A stretch of 64,000 nucleotides of DNA from Trichloromonas sp034006665. GTDB taxonomy: Bacteria; Desulfobacterota; Desulfuromonadia; Desulfuromonadales; Trichloromonadaceae. The position numbers and the translations under genes were made by a program. The notes under the pieces are model-generated. The model was given only the letters and a program-made list of their open reading frames with translations. It did no database searches and had not been told where the DNA came from. The stretch spans positions 62,001-126,000 of the forward strand of contig NZ_JAVESI010000004.1 in assembly GCF_034006665.1 (NCBI RefSeq), given 5' to 3'. Shown piece after piece: positions 17,064 through 24,660 of the stretch. Numbering within the stretch: the first letter of the stretch is position 1; each line of letters starts with the position of its first letter.

Positions 17064-17981
17064 TCATAGAGCTGGAGCCGGCACCAAGATCGGCCGGAAG
17101 CAGAGAAAGTCATCGGGAACGGGAGCGTGGATGGTCAGGATCCGACGACTGCTGGGAGAGAAAAAAACAAGGCATGACGCATGCAGAAGATAGCGCCGAA
17201 GATGAAAGAAAGCGCCCTTTATCTGTAAACGCTCCGGTCCTCCGTAAAGCCCATCCCCCAAGAGTGGGTGACCCAGTCCGGCGAGATGGACACGAACCTG
17301 ATGGGTCCGCCCAGTCTTCGGTCGGGCCTCAACCAGAGCGAAATCCGCCCCGCGGGCAAGGGTCCGGAAATGGGTCTCGGCCTTTTGGCCGCCGCTGGTG
17401 ACGGCGATGGTTCGGCCCCGCACCCCGGCCTTGAGATAGTTGCGCACGGAGAAAACCTCCGGAGGGATGCCCGCGACCAGCGCCAGATAGGTCTTTTCAA
17501 TCTGGTGCTCGGCGAACTGACGGGCCAGGGCGCGATTGGCTTCGGCATTCAAGGCGAAAAGGAGCACGCCGGTGGTGTCCCGGTCGAGACGGTGGAGAAG
17601 GATCGGATCCCCCCCTTCCTCTTCGGCTAGTTTTTCCCGCACCAGATCGAGCGCATTGACCCGGCCGGCGACGGTGGGATGGGAAGGGAGTCCGGACGGT
17701 TTGTTGATGGCGAGCAGACCCTCCTGTCGATAAAGAATAGTCAGGTCGGGCTTCGTCTCCGCAACGCTCTCCCCCTCAAAAGTGAGCAAAATCCGTTCAT
17801 CACCGCGTATCGGGTAATTGGCGCGATGCTGCACCCGGCCGTCGACGAAGACGCGACCGCCGTCCAGAGCCCGCTTGATCGCCTTACGCGAAACCTCCCG
17901 AAGGCGTCCAGCCAGAAAGAGATCGAGGCGACATCCATTATCCGTGCCCTCGGCGAACAATTCCACCCGTCTTTTACTCAT
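17064..17981 (-). CDS. RluA-family pseudouridine synthase
   Basis: Converts specific uridines of rRNA or tRNA to pseudouridine. It has 305 residues from the start MSKRRVELF. The N-terminal S4-type RNA-binding domain spans about 15-75; the catalytic domain contains the family motif HRLDRDTTGVLLFA with the catalytic Asp and later GRTHQVRVHLAGLGHPLLGD. I chose this ATG because it overlaps the mtaB stop in an ATGA arrangement; an in-frame GTG 33 bases earlier lies inside mtaB. Whether it is RluC-, RluD- or tRNA-specific cannot be decided by eye. It is the last gene of the mnmA-mtaB-rlu run of RNA-modifying enzymes. Confidence 0.9.
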   Translation of the reverse strand: MSKRRVELFAEGTDNGCRLDLFLAGRLREVSRKAIKRALDGGRVFVDGRVQHRANYPIRGDERILLTFEGESVAETKPDLTILYRQEGLLAINKPSGLPSHPTVAGRVNALDLVREKLAEEEGGDPILLHRLDRDTTGVLLFALNAEANRALARQFAEHQIEKTYLALVAGIPPEVFSVRNYLKAGVRGRTIAVTSGGQKAETHFRTLARGADFALVEARPKTGRTHQVRVHLAGLGHPLLGDGLYGGPERLQIKGAFFHLRRYLLHASCLVFFSPSSRRILTIHAPVPDDFLCFRPILVPAPAL

Positions 17982-19282
17982 TCGGGCGTCCCGTGCAAGA
18001 ACCCGTCCCGCCACGCCTCAACGGCAACGGAGAGGCGCCGGCCGGCAAGGTGCCTGGAACCGGGGAAAAGGACATTCAAGTAGTTGCGGCTCAGACCCCG
18101 GCATTCCCCCCTACCCCCTCCTTTTTCGACCACCACCTCCAGGGTGCGCCCGATAAAACGCTGGGCGAACTCCCGGTGCTTTCTGTTCCCCAGTTCCCGC
18201 AACCGCGCCGCCTGCTCCTTGACGATTGCGCCGTGTACCTGTCCGGCCATGGTCACCGCCGGGGTACCGGGACGGCGGCTGAAGGGGAAGACGTGGAGAT
18301 GGGATACCGGCAGATCCTCGACCAAATGCAGGGTGTTGGCGAAGGCCTTTGCGCTCTCGCCGGGAAAACCGGTAATCAGATCGAGACCGATGGCCGCATC
18401 AGGAAGGAGGCGGTAAATCCTTGTCACCAAGTCGCTAAAGAAGTGGGTATCGTAATGGCGATTCATCCGTCGCAGCACGGCATCGTCCCCCGCTTGCAGG
18501 GGAATGTGGAAATGGGGGCAAAGGGTCGGGGAGTCGGCCATCCGTTCGATGAGAGCATCGGGGATTTCCGTCGGTTCCAGCGAACCCAGGCGCAGGCGCG
18601 CAAGGTCGGTTTCCTCTTCGATCCGCCGTACCAACTCCAGCAGGGTGGTGACAGGGGTGAGATCATGGCCGTAGCCGCCGATGTGGATGCCGGTCAGTAC
18701 CACCTCGGCGTAGCCCCGCGCCGTCAGCGTCCGAATCTGCGCGATCACCTCGTCCGGCCGAACCGAGCGGCTGCGTCCCCGGGCATAGGGAATAATGCAG
18801 TAAGAGCAGAAGGCGTTGCAGCCGTTCTGGATCTGCACAAAGGCGCGACTGCGTTCAGCGAAAGCGGTCAGAGGCAAGAGAACCGCTTCGGTCTCGGCGG
18901 TAATATCGGAGACGGCAACGCGCGTCTGTGCCTCCCCCTCTTCAAGGTAGTCAAGAAAGTTCTTCTTTTCGGTATTACCCAGAACCAGCGCAACGCCGGG
19001 GATGGCGCTCAGGGCCTCGGGATCGACCTGAGCATAACAGCCCGTCACCACCACCCGGCAGGCAGGATTGAGGCGCCGGGCCTTGCGGATGAGGTTGCGC
19101 GACTGGGCATCGGTAGCGGCGGTCACCGTACAGGTGTTGACGATGACCAAAGAGGCGCCGGCAGCGAATGGAACAACGGAGAACCCCGCCGCTTTCAGGC
19201 GTTCCTCCATGGCCGCCGATTCGAACTGGTTGGTCTTGCAGCCGAGGGTGGCAAGAGCGACGGTCCGTTTCACGCGATCCAT
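17978..19282 (-). CDS. mtaB: tRNA t6A37 methylthiotransferase MtaB
   Basis: Radical-SAM enzyme that adds a methylthio group to t6A at position 37 of ANN-decoding tRNAs. It has 434 residues. The N-terminal methylthiotransferase domain has ATLGCKTNQFES with Cys15 and a second Cys in VNTCTVTA; the radical-SAM triad is in CNAFCSYCIIPYARG, the basic signature of MtaB rather than MiaB. A TRAM-like RNA-binding tail completes it. The start overlaps the end of mnmA by 13 bases, and its stop overlaps the pseudouridine synthase start by four. Its t6A substrate needs TsaB, which is encoded at 26848-27549. Confidence 0.92.
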   Translation of the reverse strand: MDRVKRTVALATLGCKTNQFESAAMEERLKAAGFSVVPFAAGASLVIVNTCTVTAATDAQSRNLIRKARRLNPACRVVVTGCYAQVDPEALSAIPGVALVLGNTEKKNFLDYLEEGEAQTRVAVSDITAETEAVLLPLTAFAERSRAFVQIQNGCNAFCSYCIIPYARGRSRSVRPDEVIAQIRTLTARGYAEVVLTGIHIGGYGHDLTPVTTLLELVRRIEEETDLARLRLGSLEPTEIPDALIERMADSPTLCPHFHIPLQAGDDAVLRRMNRHYDTHFFSDLVTRIYRLLPDAAIGLDLITGFPGESAKAFANTLHLVEDLPVSHLHVFPFSRRPGTPAVTMAGQVHGAIVKEQAARLRELGNRKHREFAQRFIGRTLEVVVEKGGGRGECRGLSRNYLNVLFPGSRHLAGRRLSVAVEAWRDGFLHGTPE

Positions 19283-20352
19283 CCCCCCCCCACAACCCGA
19301 TCGCCATCGTAGAAAACCGCCGCCTGGCCAGGGGTTACCCCCTGCTGGGGTTGATCGAAAACGACTTTTGCGCTGCAGGCATCAACGGGCGCCACCGTCG
19401 CCGGCACTTCGCGATGGCGATAACGGATGCGGCAGGCGACGCGTATCTCACCTAGCGGCGGCGCTGGGTTCCAGTGGACCTCACTGAGGCGCATTTCGCG
19501 CACCGCCAGATGCTCCTTTTCCCCAACCAACACCCGTTTGTTCGCGGCGTCAATCCCAACCACGTAGAGAGGTTCGGACCAGGCCAGTCCTAGACCTTTG
19601 CGCTGACCGATGGTGTAACGGTAGGTTCCCCGGTGGCGGCCGAGAACCTGGCCCGAAACATGGACGATCTCGCCATCCATCCGTCCAGCGCCGCATTCCT
19701 CCTCCAGAAAACGCACGTAGTCGCCGTCGGGAACAAAACAGATATCCTGACTTTCCGCCTTTTCCGCCACCCGCAACTTGAATCGGGCGGCATGGGAGCG
19801 CACCTCATCCTTGCTCAAATTGCCGAGAGGAAAGATTATCCGCGCCATCTGGTCCTGAGTCAAAGTAAAGAGAAAATAGCTCTGATCCTTGGCCGGATCG
19901 AGCCCCTTGCGCAACACAAAGCCCTGTGATTCCCGCTCGATACGGGCGTAATGGCCAGTAGCGAGCAGATCCGCTTCCAACTCCCGAGCCCGGCGCAAAA
20001 GGAGCTCGAACTTGAGCGACTGGTTGCAGAGCACGCAGGGATTGGGGGTACGGCCCGAGAAGTAGTCATCGCAAAAGCGGTCAATGACCCGGCGCTGGAA
20101 TTCCTCTTCAAAATTCACCACAGAAAAAGGGATGCCAAGGCCTTCCGCGACCCGTCGGGCATCGTAAACATCGTCATGGGAACAGCAGTTGCCGCAGCCC
20201 TCGCCGTTCTTCCCGGCAAAGGAAGAAGCGTTCCAGATGCGCATGGTCATGCCGATCACCTCATGCCCCTGTTCCTTGAGCAGGGCGGCCGTAACGCTGG
20301 AATCCACGCCGCCGCTCATGGCGACGACAATGCGTTTTTTGGCTTCACGCAT
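19270..20352 (-). CDS. mnmA: tRNA-specific 2-thiouridylase MnmA
   Basis: Sulfurates U34 of the wobble position in tRNA-Lys, -Glu and -Gln. It has 360 residues from MREAKKRIVVAMSGGVDSS. The PP-loop SGGVDSS lies near the N-terminus; the catalytic pair of cysteines is in NPCVLCNQSLKF and the later CRIRYR/KAESQDICF region. GGGAGG seven bases before this ATG decides the start; a hydrophobic in-frame extension upstream is non-coding. An unusual CGNCCSHDD cluster at about 48-56 resembles the metal-binding insertion of some anaerobes' MnmA. It is first in the mnmA-mtaB-rlu series. Confidence 0.93.
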   Translation of the reverse strand: MREAKKRIVVAMSGGVDSSVTAALLKEQGHEVIGMTMRIWNASSFAGKNGEGCGNCCSHDDVYDARRVAEGLGIPFSVVNFEEEFQRRVIDRFCDDYFSGRTPNPCVLCNQSLKFELLLRRARELEADLLATGHYARIERESQGFVLRKGLDPAKDQSYFLFTLTQDQMARIIFPLGNLSKDEVRSHAARFKLRVAEKAESQDICFVPDGDYVRFLEEECGAGRMDGEIVHVSGQVLGRHRGTYRYTIGQRKGLGLAWSEPLYVVGIDAANKRVLVGEKEHLAVREMRLSEVHWNPAPPLGEIRVACRIRYRHREVPATVAPVDACSAKVVFDQPQQGVTPGQAAVFYDGDRVVGGGWIA

Positions 20353-20409
20353 CAATGCGCCTCCCGCGATGCAAAGAAGAAAAGAAAAAAGCCGTCTTAA
20401 CGAAAAAGG

Positions 20410-20456
20410 AAAAGTCATAGCAGCCACACCCGGCGAGCATGGCGGCTTTGACTTTT
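20410..20456 (-). terminator. Terminator downstream of psd
   Basis: Arms 20410-20417 and 20449-20456 (AAAAGTCA/TGACTTTT) enclose a second GC-rich pairing (20419-20425 with 20441-20447). On the minus strand the hairpin is followed by CCTTTTT. It separates psd from mnmA. Confidence 0.5.
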
Positions 20457-20478
20457 TGGGAAAACGAAGGGGGGAAAA

Positions 20479-21123
20479 CTAGCGCAGGTAGCCGATGATC
20501 GTCTCGCCGGCAACGGTACGCTCGCCAAGACGCACGATCACTTCCGCATCGGCCGGGAAATAGACGTCGACCCGGGAACCGAAGCGGATCAGACCGTAAC
20601 GTTCCCCCTTGTTCAGCAGGTCGCCAACTTTGGGATAGGTGACGATGCGCCGCGCGATGAGACCGGCGATCTGCACGAAGAGCAGGCGCTTGCCGTTGGC
20701 CGCTTCGAGGATGATTCCCCCTTGTTCGTTATCCAGGCTGGCCTTGTCCAGGGAAGCGTTGAGAAACTGTCCCTTGTTGTAGAACATGTCGACGATCTTG
20801 CCGGAAAAAGGCACCCGGTTGACGTGGACATTGAAGATCGACATAAAGATGCTGACCTTGACCGCCTCCCCGTGGAAACAGCGCTCATCATTGACCTTGC
20901 CGACGAAGACGATCTTGCCGTCGGCTGGGGCGACCACCGCCTCGGCGTCGCCCGGCACGACCCGTTCGGGGTTGCGGAAGAAATAGACACTGAAAAGCGT
21001 CAGGCAGAGCGCCAGGAAGGTCAAAAAGGCCCAGCCGAGCAGAGCCAGAACCAGGGTTACGAAAGCGAAAAGGCCGATAAAGGGATAACCCTCCACGGCC
21101 ACCGGCTGATTGTGATTTTTCAT
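20479..21123 (-). CDS. psd: Phosphatidylserine decarboxylase proenzyme
   Basis: Makes phosphatidylethanolamine from phosphatidylserine at the inner membrane. It has 214 residues from MKNHNQPVAVEG, the short form of the enzyme seen in many anaerobes and archaea. A hydrophobic segment at about 12-45 anchors it. The histidine-containing FNVHVNRVPFSG block and the C-terminal RFGSRVDVYFP with the Gly-Ser self-cleavage site (which creates the pyruvoyl cofactor) are present. AGGAG lies 11 bases upstream. In Geobacter-type genomes psd follows ilvC and is joined by pssA; here pssA is missing from this position and a terminator separates psd from ilvC. Confidence 0.92.
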   Translation of the reverse strand: MKNHNQPVAVEGYPFIGLFAFVTLVLALLGWAFLTFLALCLTLFSVYFFRNPERVVPGDAEAVVAPADGKIVFVGKVNDERCFHGEAVKVSIFMSIFNVHVNRVPFSGKIVDMFYNKGQFLNASLDKASLDNEQGGIILEAANGKRLLFVQIAGLIARRIVTYPKVGDLLNKGERYGLIRFGSRVDVYFPADAEVIVRLGERTVAGETIIGYLR

Positions 21124-21138
21124 GTAGGTTGTATCTCC

Positions 21139-21176
21139 TAAAAAACCCGGCGGGCGATCCGTTCCGCCCACCGGGT
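21139..21176 (-). terminator. Terminator between ilvC and psd
   Basis: On the minus strand a stem ACCCGG.GGGCG pairs with CGCCC.CCGGGT (21145-21156 with 21165-21176) and is followed by six Ts (21139-21144). It is a textbook intrinsic terminator placed just before the psd Shine-Dalgarno. Confidence 0.75.
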
Positions 21177-21194
21177 CATGCGCGTCAAACTCGC

Positions 21195-22214
21195 TTAGTT
21201 GCGCTCTTTGTCCACCATCTTGTTCTTGCCGATCCAGCTCATCATGCCGCGCAGACGCTCGCCTACTTCCTCGATCTGATGGGCGGCACCCCGACGACGC
21301 AGAGCGTTGAGCACCGGCTTGTTAGCCCGGTTTTCCAGCATCCACTCACGGGCGAATTCGCCGTTCTGGATCTCTTCCAGAATCTTTTTCATCGACGCTT
21401 TGGTTTCGCTCGTGACGATGCGGGGACCGCGAGTGAAATCGCCGTACTCGGCGGTGTTGGAAATGGAATAGCGCATGTTGGCGATGCCGCCTTCATACAT
21501 CAGGTCGACGATCAGCTTGAGCTCGTGCAGACACTCGAAATAGGCCATTTCCGGAGCATAGCCGGCTTCTACCAGGGTCTCGAAACCGGCCTGGACCAAG
21601 GCGGTAGCGCCGCCGCAGAGAACCGCCTGCTCACCGAAGAGGTCGGTCTCGGTCTCTTCTTTGAAGGTGGTCTCGATGATCCCGGCGCGGCCGCCGCCGA
21701 TGCCGCTGGCGTAAGCCATGGCCACGTCCTTGGTGTTGGCCGAGGGATCCTGCTCCACCGCGATCAGACAGGGAACGCCGCCGCCCAGCTGGTATTCATG
21801 GCGCACGGTATGGCCGGGACCCTTGGGGGCCACCATGAAAACATTGATGTCCTTGCCGGGGACAATCTGGCCGTAGTGGATATTGAAGCCGTGGCCGAAG
21901 CCGATGTAGCTGCCCGGCTTGAGGAAGGGGCCGATTTGCTCGCGATAGATGTCGCCCTGCAGCTCATCCGGCAGCAGAATCATGATGACGTCGGAGGCTT
22001 TGACCGCCTCCTGGGTCATCATGACGGTGAAACCGGCCTTTTCGGCCTTGACCCAGTTCGCACCGCCCTTGGGAGCTTCGGCGATAATGACTTCGATGCC
22101 GCTCTCCTTCAGGTTGTTCGCATGGGCATGACCCTGGCTACCGTAGCCGATGATGGCGATCTTCTTGCCCTTGAGTACACCCAGATTGGCATCCTTGTCG
22201 TAATAAACCTTCAT
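21195..22214 (-). CDS. ilvC: Ketol-acid reductoisomerase
   Basis: Second step of valine, leucine and isoleucine synthesis: isomerises and reduces acetolactate with NADPH. It has 339 residues, the short class I form. The Rossmann motif is GYGSQGHAHANNLKESG near residue 25; the metal-binding acidic region includes FGEQAVLCGG and the later ECLHELKLI. A GGAGG site precedes the start. It is the last gene of the ilvD-ilvB-ilvN-ilvC group and is followed by an intrinsic terminator. Confidence 0.97.
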   Translation of the reverse strand: MKVYYDKDANLGVLKGKKIAIIGYGSQGHAHANNLKESGIEVIIAEAPKGGANWVKAEKAGFTVMMTQEAVKASDVIMILLPDELQGDIYREQIGPFLKPGSYIGFGHGFNIHYGQIVPGKDINVFMVAPKGPGHTVRHEYQLGGGVPCLIAVEQDPSANTKDVAMAYASGIGGGRAGIIETTFKEETETDLFGEQAVLCGGATALVQAGFETLVEAGYAPEMAYFECLHELKLIVDLMYEGGIANMRYSISNTAEYGDFTRGPRIVTSETKASMKKILEEIQNGEFAREWMLENRANKPVLNALRRRGAAHQIEEVGERLRGMMSWIGKNKMVDKERN

Positions 22215-22354
22215 TGTTCTCTTTCCTCCTCATGGCGGGGCCTTTCAGACCCCGGAAAATTTGACCTATACTTATAACATAGCGCCAGGACGTCGCGCCA
22301 TGATTTTTCCAGGAATGCTTGGGTTGCGTCGCTTCGTTCCTGCCGTACCTGTGC

Positions 22355-22849
22355 TCAGCTGTTGCGCCAGACCTTGGGGCCGCGGCCGAGAACCACCGGT
22401 CCGCTGCGTACCAGTTCCTTGATCCCCATGGGGCGCAGCAGTTCGACGACCGCGTCAATCTTCGACGGCGACCCGGTGACTTCGATGGTATAGGAGCGGG
22501 GGGTGACATCGACGACCTTGGCGCGGAAAATATCGACTATGCGCAATACCTCGGCCCGGGTACCTTCCTCGGCGGTCACCTTAATCATCCCCATCTCCCG
22601 TTCGATGAAATCCTGACCGGTGAAATCGATGATCTTGATGGTGTCGATCAGTTTGTTCAGCTGTTTGGTGATCTGCTCCAGCACCTGATCGTCGCCCGTG
22701 GTGACGATGGTCATGCGCGAAATGGTGGGATCAAGGGCCGGCGCCACGGAGAGGCTCTCGATATTGAAGCCCCGTCCGGAAAAGAGACCGGCAACCCGGC
22801 TCAGAACCCCGAACTCATTCTCCACGAGCACGGAAATGGTGTGTTTCAT
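22355..22849 (-). CDS. ilvN: Acetolactate synthase small (regulatory) subunit
   Basis: Regulatory subunit that confers valine feedback inhibition on acetolactate synthase. It has 164 residues. The N-terminal ACT domain begins MKHTISVLVENEFGVLSRVAGLFSGRGFNIESL in outline (conserved NxxGVLxR and GFNI motifs), and a C-terminal ACT-like domain follows from about residue 80. It is 40 bases downstream of ilvB, so the two subunits are made together. Length and motifs match the IlvH/IlvN family of Gram-negative bacteria. Confidence 0.95.
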   Translation of the reverse strand: MKHTISVLVENEFGVLSRVAGLFSGRGFNIESLSVAPALDPTISRMTIVTTGDDQVLEQITKQLNKLIDTIKIIDFTGQDFIEREMGMIKVTAEEGTRAEVLRIVDIFRAKVVDVTPRSYTIEVTGSPSKIDAVVELLRPMGIKELVRSGPVVLGRGPKVWRNS

Positions 22850-22888
22850 GGCAAAAAACTCTCCTCAAAAAAGGCTGTCGGGTCCGGC

Positions 22889-24586
22889 TCAGGAAGCCAG
22901 CACCATTTCGTTAAGACCGGCGCCGGCCGGCACCATCGGCATGACGTTCTCCTCGCGACTGATCTTGAACTCCATGATCACCGGTCCCGGGGTGTCGAGC
23001 GCCTTGCGAATAACCTCTTCGACTTCCTCGGGCTTGGTCGCCTGAAGACCCGTGGCACCATAGGCCTCGGCCAATTTGACGAAGTCGATGGGCAGTTCCA
23101 TGCAGGTCTGGCTGTAGCGATTATGGAAGAAGAGGTGCTGCCACTGGCGAACCATTCCGAGGAAATTGTTATTGAGGATGACGATCTTCACCGGTAGACG
23201 ATACTGCACCAAGGTCGCCAGTTCCTGGGAATTCATCTGGAAAGAACCGTCGCCGGAGATATCGATGACTTGCCGGTCGCAGAAGGCTGCCTGTGCGCCC
23301 AGAGCCGAAGGCAGACCGTAGCCCATGGTGCCGAGACCGCCGGAAGAGAGGAAGGTGCGCGGCTGGGTAAAATCGAAAAACTGCGCGGTCCACATCTGGT
23401 GCTGACCGACTTCGGTGGTGATGATGGCGTCATCCCGGGTCAGTTCACGCAGTTTCTCGATGACGTACTGGGGCTTGATAACCGTCTTCGAGTGCTTGTA
23501 GCTCATAGGGTGCTGTTTTTTCCAGGCATCAATCTCCTGCCGCCAGCCTTCGGTGGTATCCACCAAGGCGGAGATATCCTCCTTGTGTTCACCCAGCTTG
23601 CCGAGGAGCTTCTTGAGAACATCCTTGAGGTCACCGACAATCGGCAGATCGACCCGCACGTTTTTCTTGATCGAAGTCGGATCGATGTCGATGTGAATGA
23701 TCTTGGCATGGGGAGCAAAAGTAGCGATCTTGCCCGTGACCCGGTCGTCGAAACGGGCGCCGATGGCTACCAGCAGATCGGAGTTGGTCACCGCCATGTT
23801 GGCATAGTAGGTGCCGTGCATGCCGAGCATCCCCAGGGAGAGGGGGTGCTTCTTGGGGAAGGAAGCCATCGCCATCAGCGTGGTAGTAACCGGCGCCTGG
23901 ATCAGCTCAGCCAACTGCATGAGCTCTTTCGACGTATTGGAGAGGGTGACGCCGCCGCCCACATACAATACCGGCTTGCGGGCCGCCATGATCATCTTGA
24001 CGGCATTGTCGATCTGCCGCGCGTTGCCGCTGTACGTCGGTTTGTAGCCGCGCAGTTCTACCGTCTCCGGATATTCGAACTCGGTCGTGGCGATCTGCAC
24101 GTCCTTGGGCAGGTCGACCAGAACTGGGCCGGGGCGACCGGTCCGGGCGATGTAGAAGGCCTGTTTGATGATCCGGGCGAGATCCTTGACGTTCTTGACC
24201 AGGTAGTTGTGTTTGGTGATCGGCCGGGTAATGCCGATCAGGTCCGCTTCCTGGAAGGCATCATTGCCGATCAGGGGCGTCGGCACCTGTCCGGTGATGA
24301 TGACCATGGGGATGGAATCCATGTAGGCGGTGGCGATGCCGGTGATGGTGTTGGTGGCGCCGGGGCCGCTGGTGGCGATGGCCACCCCGACCTTGCCGGT
24401 GGCCCGGGCGTAGCCGTCGGCGGCATGGACCGCGGCCTGTTCATGACGGGTCAGGATGTGCTTGATCGGGAAGTCCATCAAATCATCATAGATATTGATG
24501 ACTGTTCCCCCGGGGTAGCCGAAGATGGTTTCCACCCCTTCCAGGCGCAGGCACTCGAGTAAAATTTGCGAACCGGTCTTTTTCAC
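22889..24586 (-). CDS. ilvB: Acetolactate synthase large (catalytic) subunit
   Basis: Thiamine-diphosphate enzyme condensing pyruvate with pyruvate or 2-oxobutyrate, the first shared step of branched-chain amino acid synthesis. It has 565 residues. The catalytic Glu lies in HEQAAVHAADGYARATG; the FAD/TPP-binding central and C-terminal domains are complete, with the TPP motif GDGSFQMNSQELATLVQY. It lies between ilvD and ilvN. A 12-bp hairpin sits in the ilvD-ilvB gap and could reduce expression of the distal genes. Confidence 0.96.
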   Translation of the reverse strand: MKKTGSQILLECLRLEGVETIFGYPGGTVINIYDDLMDFPIKHILTRHEQAAVHAADGYARATGKVGVAIATSGPGATNTITGIATAYMDSIPMVIITGQVPTPLIGNDAFQEADLIGITRPITKHNYLVKNVKDLARIIKQAFYIARTGRPGPVLVDLPKDVQIATTEFEYPETVELRGYKPTYSGNARQIDNAVKMIMAARKPVLYVGGGVTLSNTSKELMQLAELIQAPVTTTLMAMASFPKKHPLSLGMLGMHGTYYANMAVTNSDLLVAIGARFDDRVTGKIATFAPHAKIIHIDIDPTSIKKNVRVDLPIVGDLKDVLKKLLGKLGEHKEDISALVDTTEGWRQEIDAWKKQHPMSYKHSKTVIKPQYVIEKLRELTRDDAIITTEVGQHQMWTAQFFDFTQPRTFLSSGGLGTMGYGLPSALGAQAAFCDRQVIDISGDGSFQMNSQELATLVQYRLPVKIVILNNNFLGMVRQWQHLFFHNRYSQTCMELPIDFVKLAEAYGATGLQATKPEEVEEVIRKALDTPGPVIMEFKISREENVMPMVPAGAGLNEMVLAS

Positions 24587-24624
24587 GAAAAGATCTCCTC
24601 CAGGGTTTTAAAAAGACTATCGGA

Positions 24625-24657
24625 AACGGCCCGCCGCTTCCCCGACGGCGGGCCGTT
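24625..24657 (-). terminator. Strong hairpin between ilvD and ilvB
   Basis: Perfect 12-bp GC-rich stem (24625-24636 with 24646-24657), nine-base loop. On the minus strand the T-rich tract comes only some ten bases later, so it may act as a partial terminator or as a processing/stability element rather than a full stop. Confidence 0.5.
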
Positions 24658-24660
24658 GAC

